DNA from: Peptococcaceae bacterium
GTDB lineage: Bacteria > Bacillota > DSM-12270 > Thermacetogeniales > Thermacetogeniaceae
Direction of reading: 5' to 3'
DNA: 5,707 nucleotides
Assembly (NCBI GenBank): GCA_003160265.1
Contig: PLQY01000022.1
Span: forward strand, 179 to 5,885
This document shows, in pieces, positions 1 through 5,664 of the stretch (the stretch's first letter is position 1; the number at the start of each line of letters is the position of its first letter). A program made the translations under genes and the position numbers. The notes below the pieces were generated by a model. The model did not search any database, was not told the DNA's origin, and saw nothing but the letters and a program-made list of their open reading frames with translations.

Positions 1-33
1 TGCCGGAAAAATGCCGGAAAAATGCCGGAAAAA
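1..33. repeat. Three tandem copies of an 11-bp unit
   Basis: The unit TGCCGGAAAAA occurs three times without mismatch at 1-11, 12-22 and 23-33, and the array touches the window edge, so it may extend further upstream. An 11-bp period is close to one helical turn, so the A-tracts would face the same side of the DNA. Because 11 is not a multiple of three, successive copies fall in different frames. The frame starting at base 1 stays open until TGA at 34-36, so the array could be the extreme 3' end of an upstream gene or intergenic; the window does not show which. Confidence 0.9.
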
Positions 34-38
34 TGACG

Positions 39-67
39 TTGAACGTTGGCGTCAGTGCTGGTATTCT
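39..67 (+). promoter_or_regulatory. Weak candidate sigma-A promoter upstream of dnaJ
   Basis: TTGAAC (39-44) and TATTCT (62-67) are separated by exactly 17 bp. Each matches the sigma-A consensus at 4 of 6 positions. It would give a leader of roughly 40 bases before the dnaJ start. No CIRCE-type inverted repeat (HrcA operator) is visible here. In Firmicutes dnaJ is usually read through from upstream heat-shock genes, so this may be a chance match or a secondary promoter. Confidence 0.25.
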
Positions 68-103
68 TTTAAGGGATGTTTTTCGGCCAAACATAGGTTT
101 TCT

Positions 104-108
104 AGGAG
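104..108 (+). promoter_or_regulatory. Ribosome binding site that fixes the dnaJ TTG start
   Basis: AGGAG lies 8 bases before the TTG at 117. It overlaps the alternative GTG at 108, so it cannot serve that codon. This spacing, with the standard DnaJ N-terminus beginning at 117, decides the start. Confidence 0.75.
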
Positions 109-116
109 TGAGCCCA

Positions 117-1265
117 TTGGCAAAGAGGGATTACTACGAGGCGCTCGGCGTCGCTAAGACGGCCACGGAGGCGGAGATCAAGAAGGCTTTCCGGCAACTG
201 GCCCGCAAGTACCATCCAGACACGAACCCCGATGACAAGGAAGCGGCTGCCGAGAAGTTCAAGGAGGCGGCCGAGGCCTATGAGGTCCTTAGCGACGCAG
301 AGAAGCGAGCGCGCTACGACCAGTTCGGCCATGCCGGTTTTAGCAACGGTGACTTTAGTGGTTTTGCCAGAGGCACAGGCGCCGACTCCGGCTTCGGGGG
401 TTTTGGCGACCTGTTCGACGTCTTTTTAAACGGTTTCGGCGGTTTAGGCCAGCAGCAGCAGCGACGGGGGCCGCAACGCGGCGCCGACATCCAGATGGAA
501 TTGGACCTGAGCTTCGGGGAAGCGGTCTTTGGCGTTGAAAAAGAGGTCAGGATCAACCGCTGGGAGGACTGCGAAGAGTGTGACAGTTCGGGTGCGGCGC
601 CCGGGACGAAACCGGTCATCTGCTCCCGGTGCAAGGGTACCGGCCAGGTGCGGATCACTCAGTCTATCGCCTTCGGGCGCTTTGAGACGGTGCAGACCTG
701 CGACCAGTGCCGCGGCGAGGGCCGGACGATCGAGAAGCCCTGCCCTGCCTGCCAGGGACGTGGCAAGGTGAAGAGGCCGCGCAAGGTGAAACTGACCGTG
801 CCGGCCGGCGTGGATAACGGGTCCACCTTGCGCCTGAGCCGGGAGGGAGAGGCGGGAGCGCGCGGCGGTCCGGCCGGGGACCTTTATGTGAGCCTGCGCG
901 TCAATCCGCACAAGCTTTTCCAGCGCCAGGGAAACGACGTCATCTGCGAGATCCCCATCTCCTTCATCCAGGCAACCCTGGGGGACGAGATCGAGATCCC
1001 GACCCTGGAGGGCAAGACCAGCCTGAAAATTCCCGAGGCCACCCAGCCTGGCGCCGTGTTCCACCTGCGGGGCAAGGGGATCCCCCACCTGCAGGGCCAC
1101 GGGCGCGGCGACCAGGTGATCAGGATCAACGTGATGATCCCGTCCCGGCTGACCGAGAAGCAGAAGGAACTGCTCCAGCAGTTCGAGAAGTTGGAGCGTG
1201 ACGACCAGTATCATTCCCGGGGCAAGGGTTTCTTCGAGAAGATGAAGGATGCCTTTATGGGATAA
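117..1265 (+). CDS. dnaJ: Chaperone protein DnaJ (Hsp40, type I)
   Basis: Cytoplasmic co-chaperone that binds unfolded clients and stimulates the DnaK ATPase. The 382-residue product has the full type I layout. The J domain (about 4-70) has the HPD motif at 33-35, followed by a Gly/Phe-rich linker (about 71-112) ending in a short Gln run. The zinc-finger region has Cys pairs at 152/155, 169/172, 195/198 and 209/212. The C-terminal substrate-binding domains (about 220-345) and dimerisation tail complete it. Three Cys pairs follow CxxCxGxG, but the first reads CEECDSSG, with Ser for the first Gly. I chose the TTG at 117 because AGGAG at 104-108 lies 8 bases upstream and the protein then begins MAKRDYY, as DnaJ normally does. 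The GTG at 108 overlaps that AGGAG, and the ATG at 33 would add 28 residues unlike DnaJ. mtaB follows almost immediately. Length is normal for the family. Confidence 0.97.
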   Translation: MAKRDYYEALGVAKTATEAEIKKAFRQLARKYHPDTNPDDKEAAAEKFKEAAEAYEVLSDAEKRARYDQFGHAGFSNGDFSGFARGTGADSGFGGFGDLFDVFLNGFGGLGQQQQRRGPQRGADIQMELDLSFGEAVFGVEKEVRINRWEDCEECDSSGAAPGTKPVICSRCKGTGQVRITQSIAFGRFETVQTCDQCRGEGRTIEKPCPACQGRGKVKRPRKVKLTVPAGVDNGSTLRLSREGEAGARGGPAGDLYVSLRVNPHKLFQRQGNDVICEIPISFIQATLGDEIEIPTLEGKTSLKIPEATQPGAVFHLRGKGIPHLQGHGRGDQVIRINVMIPSRLTEKQKELLQQFEKLERDDQYHSRGKGFFEKMKDAFMG

Positions 1266-1279
1266 GTGGGGTGACCCGG

Positions 1280-2731
1280 GTGGCGCCATCAGCGTCTGAA
1301 AAGAAAGATGTGGGGCGTCCTAGAAGGGTCGCCTTTTTCACGCTCGGCTGCAAGGTCAACCAGCAGGAGACCGCTGCCCTTCAGGAGCTGTTCCGGGGGA
1401 GAGGCTACGAGATCGTCGGGTTTGACGGCCCGGCTGAAGTTTACATAATTAATACATGCACGGTCACTCACCTGGCCGACCACAAGTCCCGGCAGATGAT
1501 CCGCCGGGCGGTGGCCCGTCGCCGGTGCACGGCCGGCGCCGACGGAAACCCGGCGCGGGAAGCCCGGGGCGGGGTGGCAGTCACCGCCGTAGTGGGCTGC
1601 TACGCCCAGACGGCGCCGGAAGAGGTGCTGTCCCTGGGGGTGGATGTGCTGGTGGGCACTCAGGACCGGGGACGGATCGTCGACCTAGTGGAGCAGGCTG
1701 CTAGCCGTATGCTGGATGTCGCCCCGGGTGACGACGGAGGATCGGCCGAAGCCCTCTGTATAGTCTCTCCGTTGTCGGAGGGGGCCGGTTTCGAGGAACT
1801 GCCACTGCCCCGGCCCCGCAACCGGACAAGGGCCTTCCTGAAGATCGAGGACGGCTGCGACCAGTATTGCTCCTACTGCATCGTGCCCTTTGCCAGGGGG
1901 CCGGTGCGCAGCCTGCGGCCGGAGTTGGCTCTGAGACGGTTGGAAGAGTTGCTGGCGGCCGGCTTCCGTGAGGTGGTCTTGACCGGCGTTCACGCCTCTG
2001 CCTATGGCAGGGACCTGACAGACGGCATCAACCTGGCCTCCCTGCTTCGAATGCTGTTGCAACTGCCCGGGGAGTTCCGGCTCCGCCTGAGTTCGGTGGA
2101 ACCGGCAGAGGCGCCCGATGAGCTATTGGATGTCTTGGCCTCACCCCGCATCTGCCGCCACCTGCACCTGCCTTTGCAGTCCGGAGATGACGGGATCCTG
2201 GCCCTGATGGGGCGGCCCTACCGGGCTGCTGATTACGAAGACCTGTTCCACCGCGTCCAGGAGCGGCTGCCGGGGGTGGCTATAGCTGCGGACGTCATGG
2301 TAGGCTTTCCCGGCGAGACCGACCTGCGCTTTGAAAACACCTACCGCTTCATCGCCTCTCTTCCATTCCGGGACCTGCATGTCTTTAAGTATTCCCCTCG
2401 CCCCGGCACCCGGGCTGCAGAGATGCCCGACCAGGTAGCGCCGGCAGCCAAGGACGAGCGCAGCAGCAGACTGCGCCGCCTGGCCGATGAGCAGGCTGCT
2501 GCCTTCGCTGGACGGTTCATCGGCGAGACACTGCCGGTCCTGGTGGAGCGGCGGGCGCGGCACCCGGCGCGGCTCGGCTGCTGGGAGGGACTGAGCGACA
2601 ACTACCTCAGAGTGGTCTTTCCTGCTCCGGCCGGTAGTAGCGACCTCCAAGGCAGCCTCGTCCCGGTACATGTCCTGGAGCGGTTGGATGGGGACATCCT
2701 TTATGGCGAGGCATTGCCACCCTCATCCTGA
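1280..2731 (+). CDS. mtaB: tRNA (t6A37) C2-methylthiotransferase MtaB
   Basis: Radical-SAM iron-sulfur enzyme that adds a methylthio group to t6A at position 37 of tRNAs reading ANN codons. The N-terminal cluster domain has Cys at 24 (LGCKVN), 60 (NTCTVT) and 107 (VVGCYAQ). The radical-SAM CxxxCxxC is at 193, 197 and 200 (CDQYCSYC). LTGVHASAYGRDL, LSSVEPAE, HLPLQSGDD and GFPGET are typical of MtaB rather than MiaB or RimO. The region from about 415 looks like a TRAM RNA-binding domain. At about 483 residues it is longer than the usual 430-450; the extra length lies at about 82-98 and 140-175, outside the core motifs. I prefer GTG 1280 because GGGGTGA (1268-1274) precedes it by 5 bases. GTG 1271, adding three residues, is also possible. 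The near-abutting position after dnaJ implies co-transcription. In many Firmicutes prmA and rsmE lie between these two genes. Confidence 0.95.
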   Translation: MAPSASEKKDVGRPRRVAFFTLGCKVNQQETAALQELFRGRGYEIVGFDGPAEVYIINTCTVTHLADHKSRQMIRRAVARRRCTAGADGNPAREARGGVAVTAVVGCYAQTAPEEVLSLGVDVLVGTQDRGRIVDLVEQAASRMLDVAPGDDGGSAEALCIVSPLSEGAGFEELPLPRPRNRTRAFLKIEDGCDQYCSYCIVPFARGPVRSLRPELALRRLEELLAAGFREVVLTGVHASAYGRDLTDGINLASLLRMLLQLPGEFRLRLSSVEPAEAPDELLDVLASPRICRHLHLPLQSGDDGILALMGRPYRAADYEDLFHRVQERLPGVAIAADVMVGFPGETDLRFENTYRFIASLPFRDLHVFKYSPRPGTRAAEMPDQVAPAAKDERSSRLRRLADEQAAAFAGRFIGETLPVLVERRARHPARLGCWEGLSDNYLRVVFPAPAGSSDLQGSLVPVHVLERLDGDILYGEALPPSS

Positions 2732-2745
2732 AGAAATCATTTGTG

Positions 2746-2754
2746 TGATAGAAT
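2746..2754 (+). promoter_or_regulatory. Extended -10 promoter before the HIT gene
   Basis: TGATAGAAT combines a TGn extension (2746-2748) with a -10 hexamer TAGAAT (2749-2754, 5 of 6 to TATAAT). It sits in an AT-rich patch just after the mtaB stop. No good -35 is seen 16-18 bp upstream (TCCTGA at 17), which fits an extended -10 promoter. Transcription would start near 2761, leaving a leader of about 57 bases before the HIT start. Confidence 0.5.
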
Positions 2755-2817
2755 AAATACACGAGTTCCGGCTATTAGAGGCGAGATCGTCAGGGCTTCT
2801 TGAAAGGAGAGGGATCG

Positions 2818-3162
2818 ATGAGCGACTGCATTTTCTGCAAGATTGCCGCCCACGAGTTGAACGCCCAGATCGTCTACGAGGAGGACGAATTCCTGGCGTT
2901 CAAGGATATCAACCCGGTGGCTCCGGTCCACGTGCTGCTGATCCCCAAGACGCATCTGGGCTCGCTGCTGGATGTGGGGGTACAGCAGGCCGATCTGGTC
3001 GCCAGGCTGCTGCTGACGGCCGCCAAGGTCGCCAGCCAGTTGGGGGTGGCCGAGGACGGCTTCCGTACGGTGATCAATACCGGGGACAACGGCGGGCAGA
3101 CCGTTCACCACCTGCACCTGCATCTGATGGGCGGGCGGTTCATGACCTGGCCTCCGGGCTAA
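2818..3162 (+). CDS. HIT-family (HinT-like) nucleotide-binding hydrolase
   Basis: A 114-residue cytoplasmic histidine-triad protein. HinT relatives hydrolyse nucleoside phosphoramidates and aminoacyl-adenylates; the natural substrate is usually unclear. The triad H-x-H-x-H-x-x is at His98, His100 and His102, within VHHLHLHLMGG, and the protein ends in WPPG as HinT proteins usually do. CIFC at 4-7, with the PKTH histidine at 46, fits the structural zinc site found in many bacterial members. The start is ATG 2818, with AAAGGAG (2803-2809) 8 bases upstream. A TTG at 2800 would add six residues and lacks a comparable site. Length is normal. It is separated from mtaB by 86 bp containing its own probable promoter. 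HIT genes next to mtaB are, as I recall, common in clostridial genomes. Confidence 0.95.
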   Translation: MSDCIFCKIAAHELNAQIVYEEDEFLAFKDINPVAPVHVLLIPKTHLGSLLDVGVQQADLVARLLLTAAKVASQLGVAEDGFRTVINTGDNGGQTVHHLHLHLMGGRFMTWPPG

Positions 3163-3247
3163 AAAGCGGTTGGCAGCCGGGTGCCTTGCATTAGTGCCAG
3201 GGTGTTTGGGATGATTTGAAAAAAAACATACTGGGAGGTTTTAACCG

Positions 3248-3937
3248 ATGGGAGAAGCTCTACTGGGAGATGCTCCGCGCGGCGCCGTGCTGCAGCGGGA
3301 CAAGGAGACCTACATGATGATCCCGCGCCTCGTGGGCGGGAAGCTTACCGCTGAGATCTTGAAGAGATTGGCGGAGGTTGCCGAGAAGTACCAGGTGCCG
3401 ATGGTCAAGATCACCGGGGCGCAGCGGATTGCCCTATTCGGCGTGAAGGCGGACCAGGTGGAGGCAATCTGGCATGACCTGGGTATGGAGTCGGCGCCCC
3501 TCGGCAAGAAGATTTTGAAGAGCGTGAAGATCTGCCCTGGCCTGCCCTACTGCAAGAACGCCCAGCAGGACGCCATGGGCCTCGGTTTGAAGCTGGAAGA
3601 GAGATTCCTGGGCATGGCCCTGCCGGGAAAGTTCAAGATCGGTGTCTCCGGCTGTCCCAACAACTGCGCCGAGGGCTGGATCAAGGATTTCGGCGTTTTC
3701 GGACGGGCCAAGGGGTATACCGTGGTGGTCGGCGGCAAGTTGGGCAAGAACCCGAGCCTGGGCCGGGTGCTGTATGAAGGGCTGATCGAGGAGGATGTGC
3801 TGTCCATGGCCGAGAAGATGCTGACCCTATACAAGGAGAACGCCAAACCCGGGGAACGCCTGGGCAAGGTTCTGGAGCGCCTGGGGAATTACGAGTTGAT
3901 GCCGCCGCCGGGTATTGATCCCGCCCTGGAGAACTAA
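3248..3937 (+). CDS. Small siroheme/[4Fe-4S] sulfite/nitrite reductase-like protein
   Basis: A 229-residue protein resembling one siroheme-binding half of the sulfite/nitrite reductase family, like the low-molecular-weight assimilatory-type sulfite reductases of anaerobes. The coupled siroheme/[4Fe-4S] ligands are visible: C-x5-C at Cys96 and Cys102 (CPGLPYC), then C-x3-C at Cys136 and Cys140 (GCPNNC). KITGAQRI (54-61) matches the ferredoxin-like half-domain preceding the cluster and carries an Arg (60) where family members bind substrate or siroheme. There is no flavin domain, extra ferredoxin domain, signal peptide or membrane segment, so it is cytoplasmic and needs an external electron donor, not encoded in this window. 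The start is ATG 3248, with GGGAGG (3233-3238) 9 bases upstream. The next gene begins about 23 bp downstream, so the two are probably co-transcribed. Whether the substrate is sulfite, nitrite or something else cannot be decided from sequence. Confidence 0.88.
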   Translation: MGEALLGDAPRGAVLQRDKETYMMIPRLVGGKLTAEILKRLAEVAEKYQVPMVKITGAQRIALFGVKADQVEAIWHDLGMESAPLGKKILKSVKICPGLPYCKNAQQDAMGLGLKLEERFLGMALPGKFKIGVSGCPNNCAEGWIKDFGVFGRAKGYTVVVGGKLGKNPSLGRVLYEGLIEEDVLSMAEKMLTLYKENAKPGERLGKVLERLGNYELMPPPGIDPALEN

Positions 3938-3960
3938 TTGAATAACATCTGGTGATAGGT

Positions 3961-4629
3961 ATGCGCCAAGCATTGATGGAGATCTATGCTCGGCTTTACG
4001 GCCACTTCGGTCCCCGGCACTGGTGGCCGGCAGATGATCCCTTTGAGATGATCGTGGGGGCGATCCTGACCCAGAACGTTACCTGGCGGAGCGTGACCTC
4101 GGCCATCGACAACCTGAAAGCGGCTGGTCTGCTATCCCTCGAGGGACTGCTGGCTGTCCCGGAAGAGGACCTGTCGCCACTACTGCGCCCGACCCGCTAC
4201 CACATCCAAAAAGCCAGGAAACTGCAGTCCTTCTGCCGTGTGGTGACGGCAGAGCACGGGGGAGACCTGGACGTTTTTCTGGCACAGGAGGCTATGGACC
4301 TGCGCCGCCGTCTGCTGGACATTTACGGGATCGGGCCCGAGACCGCCGATGCTATCGTGCTCTATGCTGCCGGCAAACCGGTCTTTGTGATCGATGCCTA
4401 TACCCACCGGATCTTTCACCGGCTGGGATATTTTCCGGAGCGGATCTCCTACCGGGAGATGCAGTCCTTCTTCACGGGCGCCCTGTCTCCGGATGCTCCC
4501 CTCTACAACGAGTATCACGCTCTGATCGATGTCCTGGGACATCACATCTGTACAGCCAGGCCGCATTGTGACGCCTGTCCCTTGGCCGGCCTTTGCCAGA
4601 CAGGCAAGACCCCCGAGCTGGCAGAATGA
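3961..4629 (+). CDS. Endonuclease III-like HhH-GPD DNA glycosylase (COG2231 type)
   Basis: A 222-residue base-excision repair glycosylase of the Nth/MutY superfamily. GAILTQNVTW (33-42) is the conserved N-terminal motif. The helix-hairpin-helix is at about 119-130 (YGIGPETAD). The catalytic Asp is Asp145 (VFVIDAYTHR). A C-terminal [4Fe-4S] loop has Cys197, 203, 206 and 212, spaced C-x5-C-x2-C-x5-C; E. coli Nth has x6 in the first gap. At the position of the Nth lyase Lys120 this protein has Glu127, so a glycosylase without beta-lyase activity is expected, as in the MagIII-like group. The damaged base it removes is unknown. I chose ATG 3961. GTG 3952 would add three residues, and neither has a strong ribosome site. 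It follows the siroheme gene closely. It is probably not the cell's main Nth. Confidence 0.9.
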   Translation: MRQALMEIYARLYGHFGPRHWWPADDPFEMIVGAILTQNVTWRSVTSAIDNLKAAGLLSLEGLLAVPEEDLSPLLRPTRYHIQKARKLQSFCRVVTAEHGGDLDVFLAQEAMDLRRRLLDIYGIGPETADAIVLYAAGKPVFVIDAYTHRIFHRLGYFPERISYREMQSFFTGALSPDAPLYNEYHALIDVLGHHICTARPHCDACPLAGLCQTGKTPELAE

Positions 4630-4631
4630 TC

Positions 4632-4660
4632 TTGACGAATTGTTACAACCTGTCTACAAT
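4632..4660 (+). promoter_or_regulatory. Strong sigma-A promoter for the 3' gene pair
   Basis: TTGACG (4632-4637) and TACAAT (4655-4660) are separated by exactly 17 bp and each matches consensus at 5 of 6 positions. It begins three bases after the glycosylase stop. Transcription would start near 4666-4668, about 45 bases before the AGGAG of the small membrane reading frame. It is the best promoter match in the window and probably drives that frame and the DUF1287 gene. Confidence 0.75.
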
Positions 4661-4661
4661 T
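4638..4661. promoter_or_regulatory. Operator-like inverted repeat within the promoter
   Basis: AATTGT (4638-4643) and ACAATT (4656-4661) form an inverted repeat with 12 bases between. A smaller dyad, TTGT-T-ACAA (4640-4648), lies inside. The arms span the -35/-10 spacer and the -10 itself, a typical place for a repressor to block RNA polymerase. The right arm overlaps the TACAAT hexamer, so part of the symmetry may be a by-product of the promoter. No regulator gene is visible in the window. Confidence 0.3.
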
Positions 4662-4713
4662 GGCGATGTAGTTGCTGTGACGGGATATTGACATCTGGCT
4701 CAATAGGGGTGAC

Positions 4714-4718
4714 AGGAG
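4714..4718 (+). promoter_or_regulatory. Orphan ribosome binding site without a start codon
   Basis: AGGAG stands just ahead of the hydrophobic reading frame. That frame has no ATG, GTG or TTG between its upstream stop (TGA 4710-4712) and GTG 4758. A GTG at 4709 lies in a different frame and upstream of the site. The site therefore marks where translation of the small membrane protein probably once began, or begins in an error-free sequence. Confidence 0.4.
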
Positions 4719-4757
4719 ATCAATCCGCTAATTCTGGTCTTTGCGGTAGTAGGGCTG

Positions 4758-4958
4758 GTGTTGGTGATCATGGGCATATTGGTCAAGTACAGGCAGGTGG
4801 CGAAGAAGATCAGGGACCTGGAGCCGGACGAGGCAAGTCGAAACCTTGTTCAGAACCAGGAACTGGTGTTGCGCAGATCATCGGGATCCAGGCGCAGGTG
4901 CGACGCCGGTCGTATCATGGAAACGGAAGAAAAGCAATACGGTTCGGCACATAGTTAA
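4758..4958 (+). CDS. Small single-span membrane protein, start lost and probably frameshifted
   Basis: I do not recognise the family. The coding-like frame is open from 4713 and encodes a hydrophobic stretch (PLILVFAVVGLVLVIMGILV from 4725), then a charged, helical tail (KYRQVAKKIRDLEPDEASR). This suggests a small membrane-anchored protein with a coiled-coil cytoplasmic part. The first ordinary start, GTG 4758, falls inside the hydrophobic segment and has no good ribosome site. An AGGAG does lie at 4714-4718, and one missing G after 4724 would create ATG-CCG four bases beyond it. Within 4869-4901 the frame turns Arg/Ser-rich, while the frame starting at 4871 reads AQIIGIQAQV with G or C at all ten third positions. 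Paired compensating indels would join both parts. It is either a decaying gene or a region with sequence errors. It lies downstream of the strong promoter and ends 13 bases before the DUF1287 start. Confidence 0.45.
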   Translation: MLVIMGILVKYRQVAKKIRDLEPDEASRNLVQNQELVLRRSSGSRRRCDAGRIMETEEKQYGSAHS

Positions 4959-4971
4959 AACGGGGGAAATC

Positions 4972-5664
4972 ATGACGCGCTTACAGAAGATCTGGCTGTT
5001 CTCGTTGGTGCTGATGTTTACCGTGGCAATGCTGGCCACCTTTGGGGATTTGCTTCTGGTCCACCTCAACTATCTGCCGTTTATGGACACCCTCACCTTC
5101 CAGAAAAAGGTAGTAGTGCCGGATCATGACCAGAACCCCAACGGCATCGATCTGGTCAACGGCGCCAGGCAGGAAGTCACCAGACACACCCTCTGGGACG
5201 CATCCTATTATCAAGGCGGCTACCCGCCGGAGGGCCGGGGCGACGACACCGATGTCATCTGGCGGGCGTTCAGGGCTGCAGGATATAACCTCAAGGATAT
5301 GGTGGATGCAGATATTCAGGCCGACCCCGCCGCCTACAGTGCTTTCGTCAAGCAGCCGGACCCCAACATCGATTTCCGGAAGGTTGGCGTTCTGGACATT
5401 TTCTTTCAACGCCATGCCCTAGAGCTGACTACCGATGTCAAGCCTGGTGACGTCAGCAACCTGGTGAAGTGGCAGCCGGGCGACATCGTGGTGTTTGGCC
5501 TGCCGGCCGATCCCGACCATATCGCCATCATCTCCGACCGGAGGCGGAAAGACGGCGTGCCTCTGGTCATCCACAACGCAGGGCCCTGGGCGACCGAGGG
5601 AGACTACCTCCTGCGCTGGCACAGCAAGGTTGACCATCACTTCCGGTACATTATCCAAAGATGA
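4972..5664 (+). CDS. Membrane-anchored DUF1287 family protein, expected catalytic Cys replaced
   Basis: A 230-residue protein of the DUF1287 family (the family of E. coli YijF), thought to belong to the NlpC/P60-like Cys-His fold; its function is not established. A hydrophobic stretch (about 8-31) forms a signal anchor, placing the domain outside the membrane. Family signatures follow: DLVNGAR (60-66), YYQGGYPP (79-86), DTDVIWRAF (92-100), PDPNIDFRKV (129-138), WQPGDIVVF (167-175), DHIAIISD (182-189) and VIHNAGP (199-205). The family normally has GVCTDV, placing a Cys at residue 92. Here the text is GDDTDV (90-95), so Asp92 replaces it, while His183 and His201 remain. Cys-to-Asp needs two base changes, so one read error does not explain it. 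Start ATG 4972 has a modest GGGGGA (4962-4967) upstream; an in-frame ATG at 4846 would run through the preceding gene. It shares the strong promoter at 4632-4660. Confidence 0.85.
   Translation: MTRLQKIWLFSLVLMFTVAMLATFGDLLLVHLNYLPFMDTLTFQKKVVVPDHDQNPNGIDLVNGARQEVTRHTLWDASYYQGGYPPEGRGDDTDVIWRAFRAAGYNLKDMVDADIQADPAAYSAFVKQPDPNIDFRKVGVLDIFFQRHALELTTDVKPGDVSNLVKWQPGDIVVFGLPADPDHIAIISDRRRKDGVPLVIHNAGPWATEGDYLLRWHSKVDHHFRYIIQR

Noticed and set aside
33..116. N-terminal extension of DnaJ from ATG 33
   Set aside because: The 28 added residues are unlike DnaJ, the ATG lies at the end of the repeat array with no ribosome site, and the TTG at 117 has an ideally spaced AGGAG.
444..1289. Long open frame on the minus strand opposite dnaJ (281 codons)
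   Set aside because: It lies wholly antisense to a well-supported dnaJ, shows no recognisable domain, and GC-rich genes commonly leave such frames open.
2141..2671. Minus-strand open frame opposite mtaB (176 codons)
   Set aside because: It is antisense to conserved MtaB motifs and has no recognisable features; it is a shadow of the real gene.
3172..3185. Imperfect palindrome GGCAGCCGGGTGCC after the HIT gene as a terminator
   Set aside because: The stem is short with two internal mismatches and no T-run follows, so it does not fit an intrinsic terminator.
3186..3215. Possible promoter TTGCAT-18 bp-GATGAT before the siroheme gene
   Set aside because: The -35 matches only 3 of 6 and the -10 only 4 of 6 with 18-bp spacing; this is too weak to list, though the AT-rich tract at 3214-3230 leaves open that some promoter is here.
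4688..4693. Perfect -35 hexamer TTGACA downstream of the strong promoter
   Set aside because: No acceptable -10 lies 16-18 bp downstream (GACAGG at 17), so it is probably a chance match.
4529..4954. Plus-strand open frame overlapping the glycosylase end and the small membrane frame
   Set aside because: It begins inside the conserved glycosylase C-terminus in another frame and runs across the promoter and its stop-free flank. Only its stretch at 4871-4900 looks coding, and a frameshift in the small membrane gene explains that better.
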